Positions 1-5,225 of a DNA stretch of 5,358 nucleotides are shown in pieces. Source of the stretch: JAGPIS01 sp964635545. Its GTDB lineage: Bacteria > Bacteroidota > Bacteroidia > Bacteroidales > Marinilabiliaceae. Numbering within the stretch: the stretch's first letter is position 1; every line of letters begins with the position of its first letter. The stretch is taken from positions 1-5,358 of the forward strand of contig CAZWOA010000147.1 of the NCBI GenBank assembly GCA_964635545.1. Reading direction: 5' to 3'. Under the pieces are notes generated by a model. The model made no database searches and had not been told where the DNA came from. It saw nothing but the letters and a program-made list of their open reading frames with translations. The position numbers and the translations under genes were made by a program.

Positions 1-372
1 AACCTGACAGCTTGTAGCCGAACCTCAAACAGTTTTTTGTTCTATTCCTTCGCTTTGCCTGGAAGGTGCCCGTCTGCGGATGCTATGGACGGAGCATTTA
101 GCGTTTGCAAACTTTTTCGCAAAGCTGATTTCAACGTTTCCATGTCTGGGGGACGATGGAAGGTTGAGGGGGCGAACGGATTTTTGGTCGGCTATAGATA
201 TGGGGGGTGAAATTTGAGTTTAAATGCATTGCAAATGCCTGACCATTGACTCCTCGTTCTTGGTGAACCAAGCGGCAGAGCCGAGCGGCAAACGAGGAGT
301 AGAATGGGTGATATGTTGTACTGTGAGTAATCATAATTTTATTGGTTTGGTTATCATAGTTTTGTATTTATG
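1..372. other. Dyad-rich non-coding region, candidate oriT or single-strand initiation region
   Basis: No convincing gene lies in this stretch after the stop of the helicase-loader gene. It is clearly more GC-rich than the right side of the window: by hand count the lines 61-120 and 121-180 are each 32/60 G+C and 241-300 is 36/60. It is full of dyads: CCGTC/GACGG (70-74, 88-92), ATGCT/AGCAT (80-84, 93-97), a perfect palindrome GTTTGCAAAC (103-112), a bulged 8-bp stem 100-108/119-126, GCATT/AATGC (226-230, 234-238), and the T-shaped fold at 249-300. Three runs of five or six G lie at 148-152, 168-172 and 202-207. Two short minus-strand open frames (67 and 33 codons) cross it but are not convincing proteins. 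Such density of structure suggests a DNA site (oriT, single-strand initiation site) or a structured RNA. The oriT reading is inference, since no relaxase gene or known nic sequence is visible here. Confidence 0.4.
249..300. repeat. T-shaped inverted repeat (10-bp stem closing two hairpins)
   Basis: The outer arms ACTCCTCGTT (249-258) and AACGAGGAGT (291-300) pair perfectly over 10 bp. Directly inside sits a hairpin CTTGG-TGAA-CCAAG (259-263 with 268-272; T264-A267 could add a sixth pair), followed without a gap by CGGC-AGA-GCCG (273-283). Seven unpaired bases (284-290) then lead back to the outer arm. GCCG (280-283) can instead pair with CGGC (286-289), so the second arm can switch. The outcome is a three-way junction that either DNA strand, or RNA, could form. 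Plausible roles are a single-strand initiation site, part of an oriT, a replication-protein site, or an RNA element. There is no T-run, so it is not a standard terminator. Confidence 0.75.
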
Positions 373-1044
373 TTATTTGCGTTTATCGGGTGTGGTGCGT
401 GGAAAGGCGATGAGGTTGCACATTTCGCGAAGACGTGAGCGAACTCTCATTCCGTATCTAGCCTCTACCTCATCACCATTGAGGTTGGTGGTGAAGTGAG
501 TGCATAGGTTTTGATGCATGAATTGTTCGTAACGACCGAATATTATTTCAGCCATAACTTCGCAATCCTGGCCGAAGTGTTTGGTTTGCGGTTCTGCACC
601 AAGGTCATCAAAACAGATTGTTGACGGTTTCGCGGAGCCATAAGCCGGGCGTGATGAGAATCGTGAAACGACTTCGAAGCCGTCTTTCTGGAAGTCGAAA
701 GCTATTTCGCGACAGGGTTTAATGAGTACCGGAGTAGTTTCATTTCGGATTAGTTTTGGCATCAGATTCATCAACGTAGTTTTGCCACAACCAACGGGAC
801 CGGTTACCAACAGACCTTTGTTGAAATCCATCTTTAACCTTTCTCCGTTGGCATGATCTCGCACATACCAGCATATCATGCGGCATATCATTGGGAGATC
901 TTCCTCCACCAGGGTGAATCTATTGCCGTAATTATTTCTTCCAAGTTCAAACAGTCTTCGAATAACGTCCTGGTAAGCAGGTGAAATCATGCTGAACTTG
1001 GGCGGGAACGGCCTTTTGTCTTGATTTTCAGAGAGGGATGTCAT
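373..1044 (-). CDS. DnaC/IstB-type AAA+ ATPase, probable replicative helicase loader
   Basis: This 223-residue protein is a P-loop ATPase of the DnaC/IstB type and would load the replicative DNA helicase onto the element's origin in the cytoplasm. Visible motifs, in order: Walker A GPVGCGKT (82-89); Walker B TICFDD (142-147); a sensor-1-like TTNLN (185-189); and an arginine-rich segment YGMRVRSRLREM (197-208), matching the conserved YGxRxxSRL-like end of DnaC-family proteins. The N-terminal ~75 residues lack a recognised motif and would be the partner-binding part. The length is close to E. coli DnaC (245). The ATG at 1044 is the first start after an in-frame TAA, and it overlaps the end of the upstream gene by 17 bases, so the two are probably translationally coupled. 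No IS21 transposase adjoins it, which disfavours an IstB transposition helper. G+C is higher (about half in two sampled lines) than in the upstream gene. The family assignment is firm; the helicase-loading role is inference from the family and from the neighbour. Confidence 0.85.
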   Translation of the reverse strand: MTSLSENQDKRPFPPKFSMISPAYQDVIRRLFELGRNNYGNRFTLVEEDLPMICRMICWYVRDHANGERLKMDFNKGLLVTGPVGCGKTTLMNLMPKLIRNETTPVLIKPCREIAFDFQKDGFEVVSRFSSRPAYGSAKPSTICFDDLGAEPQTKHFGQDCEVMAEIIFGRYEQFMHQNLCTHFTTNLNGDEVEARYGMRVRSRLREMCNLIAFPRTTPDKRK

Positions 1045-1822
1045 AATCTTTGTCGTTTTTTAGGTTTGCAACTCCATTGGGTGAAATGCCATTTGAGTGG
1101 TTTTTAGGGCTGTTTTTTCCATTCAAATCAGTTTTGGGCATGTAGGTATTGCTGTATTGTTTTGGATTAAATTTTGAGACATTTAAAATCCAATTTCTCG
1201 CTTTAGCTTTCCATTTTGTAATCGGATTGCCGGCAGCGGTGCACCAATCAAGCGATTCGTAGTAGTTGAAGAACTTTTCTGCTTCAAGCTCACTAGCTCC
1301 CTTTTCATTGAAATAAATCTTTACATGTTCCAAGGGTGGGGACATGGAAACTTGAGAAGAGTCGTTTTCTTCAATTTGTAAATCATGATTTTGGGGATTT
1401 GGGATAGAAGCACTATCATATTCGAAATCAAAAATTGATTTTTGCCCAGTATATATATTCTGTTTTTTGTTTATATGTTTATATAAGGGGGGCATGACAT
1501 GTTTACTTATGACCCCAGCGGTAAACATGTTAATTTTAGAAGAGTACAAATTTGCTTTTGAATAGGCATAATCGAGATAACCCCATTCGTGTAGTTCGCG
1601 AATAGTTTTTGTATAAGTTTTAGTCGATCTGATTTTAGATATGTTCATAATTGCAGTTCGGTTGATAATTATTGGAGATTTGAAGTGGTGATTATTCCAT
1701 ATCCTGAATAGAGCCATGTAGAGAGCTGAATGAAAAACCGTAATCCTGTCATCACCATCAAATATTCCATAGACGGAATTCAGATGAGAGATGTAATTGA
1801 TTTTTTGAGGATTATCATTCAT
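1028..1822 (-). CDS. Winged-helix, replisome-organizer-like protein (putative replication initiator)
   Basis: This 264-residue protein resembles phage and element replisome organizers (DnaD-like or Lin1244/Lin1753-like) in layout only; no name is certain. Residues ~25-110 read as a winged-helix domain: a helical stretch FHSALYMALFRIWN, then a helix-turn-helix with TKTYTKTIRELHEWGYLDY (68-86) as the recognition part and wing. A low-complexity linker follows (~115-160). Residues 165-215 form the most family-like segment, with AEKFFNYYESLDW (181-193) and a K/R-rich WKAKARNWI (204-212). This AxxFxxYYxxxxW...W+xxA+xWI pattern is typical of C-terminal domains in phage replication proteins. The tail (231-264) is rich in N, K, S, P and G and is probably disordered. 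The ATG at 1822 is preceded one codon upstream by an in-frame TAA, which fixes the start. It overlaps the downstream DnaC-type gene, a pairing known from phage replication modules, so the two probably load helicase together. It could instead be a plain transcriptional regulator. Confidence 0.6.
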   Translation of the reverse strand: MNDNPQKINYISHLNSVYGIFDGDDRITVFHSALYMALFRIWNNHHFKSPIIINRTAIMNISKIRSTKTYTKTIRELHEWGYLDYAYSKANLYSSKINMFTAGVISKHVMPPLYKHINKKQNIYTGQKSIFDFEYDSASIPNPQNHDLQIEENDSSQVSMSPPLEHVKIYFNEKGASELEAEKFFNYYESLDWCTAAGNPITKWKAKARNWILNVSKFNPKQYSNTYMPKTDLNGKNSPKNHSNGISPNGVANLKNDKDYDIPL

Positions 1823-1973
1823 AGCTTAGTGATTATGCTTTATTGGTTTATCAGAAATGGTCGTAATCGCACAGAAATATTGTTGCACGATATTTATGAA
1901 AACCAAAACCATCTATGGAGACCTGCACAAAGGGAAAAGGCAGACAAGAGATGGGCGCACCGATTTGATTTTG
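1823..1973. promoter_or_regulatory. Leader between the HTH gene and the replication gene
   Basis: This 151-base gap has no gene. It holds a copy of the repeated motif (minus strand AAACCAATAAA, plus strand 1839-1849) 16 bases before the replication gene's ATG. It also holds a short dyad AAATAT/ATATTT (1875-1880, 1890-1895). On the minus strand the dyad overlaps TATTTCTG, a one-mismatch match to the Bacteroides -7 element TAnnTTTG, but I see no well-spaced TTTG upstream. Either read-through from the HTH gene or a local promoter could therefore drive the replication pair. Confidence 0.3.
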
Positions 1974-2240
1974 CTATTCCTTTTCATCGATAAAGAAATT
2001 AAGTACTTTCTCCTTTTCGTAGTAATAGATACCTTTAATCCTTTTGGCTTCAAGTATCTTATTTTCCCGCCAATTATGGAGAGTGGCATTAGAGACATCG
2101 AGAATTTTTCTTACTTTAGAAGTTCTAAGCCAATTGTTTTCCAAGTCATTGGCAGGCGGAGTGAGCATTTTCTCAACTCCACACAAGATCTCATCGCGTA
2201 GTTGGTAAAGATCATCTTTAGTGACAATTTCAACAGACAT
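1974..2240 (-). CDS. Small helix-turn-helix protein, excisionase/MerR-like
   Basis: This 88-residue cytoplasmic DNA-binding protein is of the kind found beside integrases on Bacteroidetes elements. Residues 5-30 look like a short amphipathic helix (VTKDDLYQLRDEILCGVEKML), probably for dimerization. Residues 37-74 are a MerR/excisionase-type HTH: WLRTSKVRKILDVSNATLHNWRENK, with the recognition helix at about 50-60, followed by a small wing (AKRIKGIYYYEKEKV). It lacks the long C-terminal domain of true MerR sensors, so it may be a recombination directionality factor, an operon regulator, or both. The ATG at 2240 is the only ATG after an in-frame TAA further upstream. The repeat-rich region immediately ahead is a natural place for it to bind and control itself. 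It is the first gene of the leftward set. The HTH call is firm; the excisionase role is inferred from size and context. Confidence 0.8.
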   Translation of the reverse strand: MSVEIVTKDDLYQLRDEILCGVEKMLTPPANDLENNWLRTSKVRKILDVSNATLHNWRENKILEAKRIKGIYYYEKEKVLNFFIDEKE

Positions 2241-2244
2241 AAAA

Positions 2245-2261
2245 TTCCGGTTTATTGGTTT
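2245..2261. repeat. Extended repeat TTCCGGTTTATTGGTTT, with an inverted near-copy at 5075-5092
   Basis: On the minus strand this site reads AAACCAATAAACCGGAA. The plus strand at 5075-5092, upstream of the integrase start, reads AAGCCAATAAAACCGGAA, which differs by one substitution and one extra A. The two copies are therefore inverted relative to each other, one ahead of the HTH/excisionase-like gene and one ahead of the integrase. This would suit a shared operator or an integrase/excisionase arm-type site. Confidence 0.45.
2251..2261 (-). repeat. Repeated leader motif AAACCAATAAA (copy ahead of the HTH gene)
   Basis: The plus-strand 11-mer TTTATTGGTTT occurs exactly at 338-348, 1839-1849 and 2251-2261. 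Read on the coding (minus) strand it is AAACCAATAAA and lies 3, 16 and 10 bases before an ATG. The ATGs are those of the 67-codon open frame at 131-334, the replication gene and the HTH gene. It may be a regulator site, a promoter-proximal element, or an A-rich translation enhancer in a clade that lacks Shine-Dalgarno sequences. Confidence 0.5.
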
Positions 2262-2293
2262 GAAGCAAATGTCGGAATCGTTATCTGTATTTT

Positions 2294-2318
2294 AGGGTTG
2301 ACTTGGGTTGTCAACCCT
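2294..2318. promoter_or_regulatory. Operator-like inverted repeat upstream of the HTH gene
   Basis: AGGGTTGAC (2294-2302) and GTCAACCCT (2310-2318) form a perfect 9-bp inverted repeat around a 7-base centre (TTGGGTT) that itself holds part of a second GGGTTG unit. It lies 54 bases or more upstream of the HTH gene's ATG. It is not followed by a T-run on either strand, so an operator is likelier than a terminator. The likely binder is the HTH product, but this is inference. Confidence 0.5.
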
Positions 2319-2441
2319 GCTACATCCCTTGTCAAATAAGAGATGTAGAAGGATAAGATATAATTTGGATGGAAATATGAAAAGAACAACCCACTGAAAC
2401 ACAGGTTGTTGCAGTGGGTTGATTGGGTTGACTCGGGTTGA
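2295..2441 (+). repeat. GGGTTG(A/T) direct-repeat array (iteron- or operator-like)
   Basis: Five copies of GGGTTGA or GGGTTGT lie at 2295, 2305, 2416, 2425 and 2435, spaced 9-10 bases within each cluster, about one helical turn. The composite GGGTTGACTTGGGTTG (2295-2310) recurs as GGGTTGACTCGGGTTG (2425-2440), matching at 15 of 16 positions and 130 bases apart. Inverted units CAACCC also occur at 2312-2317 and 2387-2392. The array fills the gap between the RteC-like and HTH genes. It could be a cooperative regulator site, a set of integrase/excisionase arm sites, or an origin for the replication proteins encoded just to the left. Confidence 0.6.
2380..2421 (-). terminator. Rho-independent terminator after the RteC-like gene
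   Basis: CAACCCACTG (2387-2396) and CAGTGGGTTG (2412-2421) form a perfect 10-bp stem around a 15-base loop. Read on the minus strand, the stem is followed by TTCTTTT (2386-2380). It starts about 30 bases past the stop codon at 2451, the right place for a terminator. An alternative 7-bp stem AACAACC/GGTTGTT (2385-2391, 2404-2410) overlaps it, and two of the GGGTTGA units lie just outside it with a third inside its arm. Confidence 0.55.
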
Positions 2442-2450
2442 TATGATTAG

Positions 2451-3620
2451 CTAATGCCGTGTAATGTCCTTATAATTAAGGTCATACTTTATTTTGTCTA
2501 ACCTTTCCATTAGCCTTGCCAGGCTTGTTTTTACTTTTGTGACAGTAACATGGTCAATCGTTGAAGTTTTGTTTTCAAAACTCTGGAGTGATATTTCAGC
2601 AGTTTTAGGTGTTCGGAATGATTTGCAGATTTTTTTATATAGTATTGTGTTTGTTTCGGTTTTTATTAGTCCCTCCTCAACCATTAATCTGGTAAATAGA
2701 GCCAATTCTTTAACTGAAAATGTTGTATCCACCAGTTCGCAGCATGGTTCCTCAGTTGCTTTTAACGGATCGTGGCCAGCCAAGAAAGTTTTGCATTGAC
2801 AGATTCTCCTTTTAAGTATTCCCGAGAGGGTTTCTTTTATGGTTTCTCTATTTCTTTTAAAATCGTAGGCTATTCTTGGGTATATCTCAGCTAATCCTGC
2901 GTCTAATATATAGAGTGTGTCTAACTCTTCTGCAACACTTGTCTTGCTGCGCAGAAGGCTCGACATCCAGTCGTTGAGATAGGTTACTAAGTGTTGGCAA
3001 TTACAGTTTAGAGAAATCAGGTATCTTGAAAACGCAACATCTTTTTCATGATACATAGACTCCCGTATTCCAAATTTCATCAGGCTTTTATAATAGGCAT
3101 TTCCATAAAAGAATGAGTTAATTGGTTCGTGAGAACATTCATCAGACATCAATCGGTGGAATGGATATAGGGCAATGTCAATCAGCTTTTGAGAAATTTT
3201 AAGACTTTGAAGGTGTGCTTCTACCTTCTTTGTTTGGGCTCCATATTCACTCTTAAGCTTATGCATCATGGTCTGAGGCATAAAAGCATCATAGTTGAAA
3301 CATTCTTTGAATTCATTCTCCAGCTCCAATATAATATCGGCTATCTGGTTGCATTGTTCAATGATAGAATTTTCGTTTTTGTGGTGTGGTGATAAAACTA
3401 CTGTTTGCCAGCAGCTATTCATGTAGGAAATCAGACTTTTTTGCAACCATGCTACTGCATGGGATACGTCGGTTGAATTGACCACCTCAATCATGAATTG
3501 ACATGCTACAATTTTGATTTTATCAATTTCTTTGCATATCTGTTTATCGGAAAGTTTTGTTTTGTCATTTTCCAATAATGGCAATAGTTGTTGCTTCAAA
3601 ACTGTAATTATTCTTTCCAT
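2451..3620 (-). CDS. Uncharacterized element protein, possibly RteC-like
   Basis: This 389-residue protein has no signal peptide or membrane segment and is mostly helical. I do not recognise it with certainty. The C-terminal part (about 299-378: FSVKELALFTRLMVEEGLI, then a K/T/N-rich stretch ending in SLARLMERLDKI) resembles the C-terminal domain of RteC-type regulators of Bacteroides conjugative elements. In RteC a helix-rich segment on whether to be an early or late helix precedes a conserved RxxFLxxLxxxLxxRMDE-like end. RteC of CTnDOT activates the excision operon, and a gene between the integrase and an excisionase-like gene would suit such a role. It is much longer than CTnDOT RteC (about 217 residues). 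Thirteen cysteines stand out, including CxCxH at 206-210, CxC at 274-276 and CC at 293-294. The ATG at 3620 is the first after an in-frame TAA. It has its own terminator and follows the integrase terminator, so it is probably transcribed alone. Real gene: high confidence; RteC relation: tentative. Confidence 0.6.
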   Translation of the reverse strand: MERIITVLKQQLLPLLENDKTKLSDKQICKEIDKIKIVACQFMIEVVNSTDVSHAVAWLQKSLISYMNSCWQTVVLSPHHKNENSIIEQCNQIADIILELENEFKECFNYDAFMPQTMMHKLKSEYGAQTKKVEAHLQSLKISQKLIDIALYPFHRLMSDECSHEPINSFFYGNAYYKSLMKFGIRESMYHEKDVAFSRYLISLNCNCQHLVTYLNDWMSSLLRSKTSVAEELDTLYILDAGLAEIYPRIAYDFKRNRETIKETLSGILKRRICQCKTFLAGHDPLKATEEPCCELVDTTFSVKELALFTRLMVEEGLIKTETNTILYKKICKSFRTPKTAEISLQSFENKTSTIDHVTVTKVKTSLARLMERLDKIKYDLNYKDITRH

Positions 3621-3651
3621 TATATTTGTGATTGAGGTTAGTAATATTTGA

Positions 3652-3682
3652 TGAAATTAGTAAAAAATTTTAAATTACAAAA
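3652..3682 (-). promoter_or_regulatory. Weak promoter candidate for the RteC-like gene
   Basis: On the minus strand TTTTG (3682-3678) precedes TAATTTCA (3659-3652) by 18 bases, recalling the Bacteroides -33 TTTG and -7 TAnnTTTG elements; the -7 match is poor in its last bases. The A/T-rich 141-base gap between the integrase stop and this gene must hold a promoter if the integrase terminator works, and this is the best candidate I see. Confidence 0.25.
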
Positions 3683-3711
3683 TCGTTATGCTTTGATTAT
3701 TAGATATTAAT

Positions 3712-3735
3712 AAAAAAACCTTCCGTTATGGAAGG
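3712..3735 (-). terminator. Rho-independent terminator of the integrase gene
   Basis: CCTTCC (3719-3724) and GGAAGG (3730-3735) form a 6-bp stem with a 5-base loop. On the minus strand it runs directly into seven T (plus strand A at 3712-3718). It lies 27-50 bases past the integrase stop at 3762, so integrase transcription should end before the RteC-like gene. Confidence 0.8.
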
Positions 3736-3761
3736 CTTTATTTATTCGAGATTTAATGGTT

Positions 3762-5027
3762 TTACACCGAAAGTTTCAACGTGGAATTTTGATTTTGAGA
3801 TGATTCTTTTTGCATTTTATTGAGCAGATTCATCATGTCCTCACTGATTTTTTTCTCCAGGACTTTTGCATAAATTTGGGTTGTTGCAATTTTAACGTGT
3901 CCTAAAATTTTACTGACGGTTTCTATGGGCACCCCATTACTCAGTGTTATTGTAGTTGCAAATGTGTGCCTTGCCATGTGGAAAGTAAGGTTCTTATTGA
4001 TTCCGCATCTTTTAGCCATCTCCTTCAATAACCGATTGGTATGTTGATTGGTAAGATTGGGCATTAAATGATTCTGATTTTTTATCCAAGGTGAATCCCG
4101 GTATTTTACAATCACGTCTAATGCTTTAGGGAATAGAGGAAGCCTGGTTGGGACACCTGTTTTTATCCTGGCATAGCTCAACCAGAGATTGCCGTCTATT
4201 CCTTTTGATATATTATCGGTTGTTAGGTTTTGCTGGTCGGAGAATGGAATTCCGGTATAACAAGCAAAAATAAACAGATCGCGAGCAACCTGGCTGGTTT
4301 CGTCTTTTAACTCCAGATTATCAATAGCATCGAGGTCGTGCTGGGTTAAAAATCCCCTCTCCTTATAATCGTAATGGAGTTTGAATGTTTTAAACGGGTT
4401 CTTACTTATCCACTCCAATCTTTCGGCAAGATTCAGCATTTTCCTCATTCGGCAAAAGTGCTTCATGACTGTGTTGTTATCCATTGTCTCGCCAGGATTA
4501 CGACCTTTTTTATTTCTTAGAAAAACCTCAAAGTCAATAAGTAACTTATAATCGATTGTCGCAAGCTTAATTGTATCTAACTTTAGCTGTTCAGAAATGA
4601 AGTTGTTGAAATAGCCTTGAGTAACTATATAGTGATTATAGGTGCCTTTGGTTATTTTTGACTTGAAGGTTTTATTGTGATACTCGAATAGTGAGTCTGT
4701 GGTTTTCTGGTTTCCATCGTTTCCCAGAAACATCTGCTTAATAACGTGGCATGTCACCTGTTTGCCCGCCAGGGTTAATTCTTGGTAGCATTCCAATATT
4801 CTTTTGTTAATACGGTCTAGCAGTAGATTTACCTCTGCCGATTCTTTTGCTTTTGGGCTTAATCGTGTTCTGTTCCTGTCCCACAACTTAGGATCCACAA
4901 AACACCGTGTGTTAATCTCTGTCTTACTGCTATTTAGCGATATTCTCACGTAAATCGGCACCTTTTTTTGGGTGTTTTCATTCACTCTGATTAAAAAGGT
5001 GATTCTAAATTTTGACGCATCAGCCAT
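3762..5027 (-). CDS. Site-specific tyrosine recombinase (element integrase)
   Basis: This 421-residue cytoplasmic enzyme would insert and excise the element by DNA strand exchange through a covalent 3'-phosphotyrosine. Domains: an N-terminal arm-binding domain of the Bacteroidetes type (about 5-100, with FLIRVNENTQKKVPIYVRIS and the WDRNRTRLSP end); a SAM-like core-binding domain (about 110-210); and the catalytic domain (about 225-395). Catalytic residues seen: K289 in the beta-hairpin, H350xxR353 (HMARH), H377 (LGHVKI) and nucleophile Y386 (TQIYAKV). The usual first arginine (TGLRxxE) is replaced by proline, P261 in TGIPFSD. Loss of this arginine is known in IntDOT-like Bacteroides integrases, so the enzyme can still be active; R288 or R295 could serve instead. 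The length is normal and the frame intact. The ATG at 5027 is one codon after an in-frame TAG. It is transcribed away from the tRNA-Arg gene, with its own promoter candidate and terminator. Confidence 0.95.
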   Translation of the reverse strand: MADASKFRITFLIRVNENTQKKVPIYVRISLNSSKTEINTRCFVDPKLWDRNRTRLSPKAKESAEVNLLLDRINKRILECYQELTLAGKQVTCHVIKQMFLGNDGNQKTTDSLFEYHNKTFKSKITKGTYNHYIVTQGYFNNFISEQLKLDTIKLATIDYKLLIDFEVFLRNKKGRNPGETMDNNTVMKHFCRMRKMLNLAERLEWISKNPFKTFKLHYDYKERGFLTQHDLDAIDNLELKDETSQVARDLFIFACYTGIPFSDQQNLTTDNISKGIDGNLWLSYARIKTGVPTRLPLFPKALDVIVKYRDSPWIKNQNHLMPNLTNQHTNRLLKEMAKRCGINKNLTFHMARHTFATTITLSNGVPIETVSKILGHVKIATTQIYAKVLEKKISEDMMNLLNKMQKESSQNQNSTLKLSV

Positions 5028-5153
5028 AATCTAATTGTTTGAGTTTGACATACTTACCGATGAATACTGATAAAAAGCCAATAAAACCGGAAAATAGAGC
5101 TGTTTTACCGTGTAAGGTGTGTTGTCACAATTGATTAGAGCGTTGTGTTATTA

Positions 5154-5182
5154 CAAATATAGTAAAAAAAACCATTCACAAA
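5154..5182 (-). promoter_or_regulatory. Probable integrase promoter (Bacteroides type)
   Basis: On the minus strand TATATTTG (5161-5154) is a perfect match to the Bacteroides -7 element TAnnTTTG. A TTTG (5182-5179) lies 17 bases upstream as a -33-like element, slightly closer than usual. Transcription would start near 5147, leaving a leader of about 120 bases that contains the CCGG-centred repeat at 5075-5092, a possible operator position. Confidence 0.5.
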
Positions 5183-5225
5183 AACGTTCACTCTCAATAT
5201 GTTTTTATATGTGTTTTTGTAAAAA

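Noticed and set aside
148..207. Canonical three-tetrad G-quadruplex
   Set aside because: Only three runs of three or more G exist, and the third is 30 bases away, so the standard pattern is not met.
1..372. Second copy of the tRNA-Arg 3' end (left attachment site)
   Set aside because: I found no match to the T-arm or acceptor sequence here, so the far end of the element is not in the window.
224..499. Plus-strand open frame of 91 codons
   Set aside because: It crosses the T-shaped repeat and overlaps the 3' end of the well-supported loader gene on the other strand; the protein has no recognisable domain.
373..1044. IS21 transposition helper (IstB)
   Set aside because: No transposase gene or terminal inverted repeats are present, and the partner gene looks replicative.
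1913..2098. Minus-strand 61-codon frame overlapping the HTH gene
   Set aside because: It overlaps the HTH coding region in another frame, has a basic low-complexity product and no domain.
1730..2201. Plus-strand frames opposite the replication and HTH genes (1730-1993 and 1857-2201)
   Set aside because: They are antisense to genes with clear domains and show no family features, so they are shadows.
2294..2318. Inverted repeat as a transcription terminator
   Set aside because: No T-run follows the stem on either strand, and the downstream minus-strand sequence is A-rich; an operator is likelier.
2295..2441. CRISPR array
   Set aside because: The repeated unit is 7-16 bases with spacing of one helical turn; there are no regular spacers and no cas genes.
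2494..3392. Plus-strand frames at 2494-2799 and 3189-3392
   Set aside because: Both lie antisense inside the 389-residue gene; their hydrophobic stretches come from reading A/T-rich DNA backwards.
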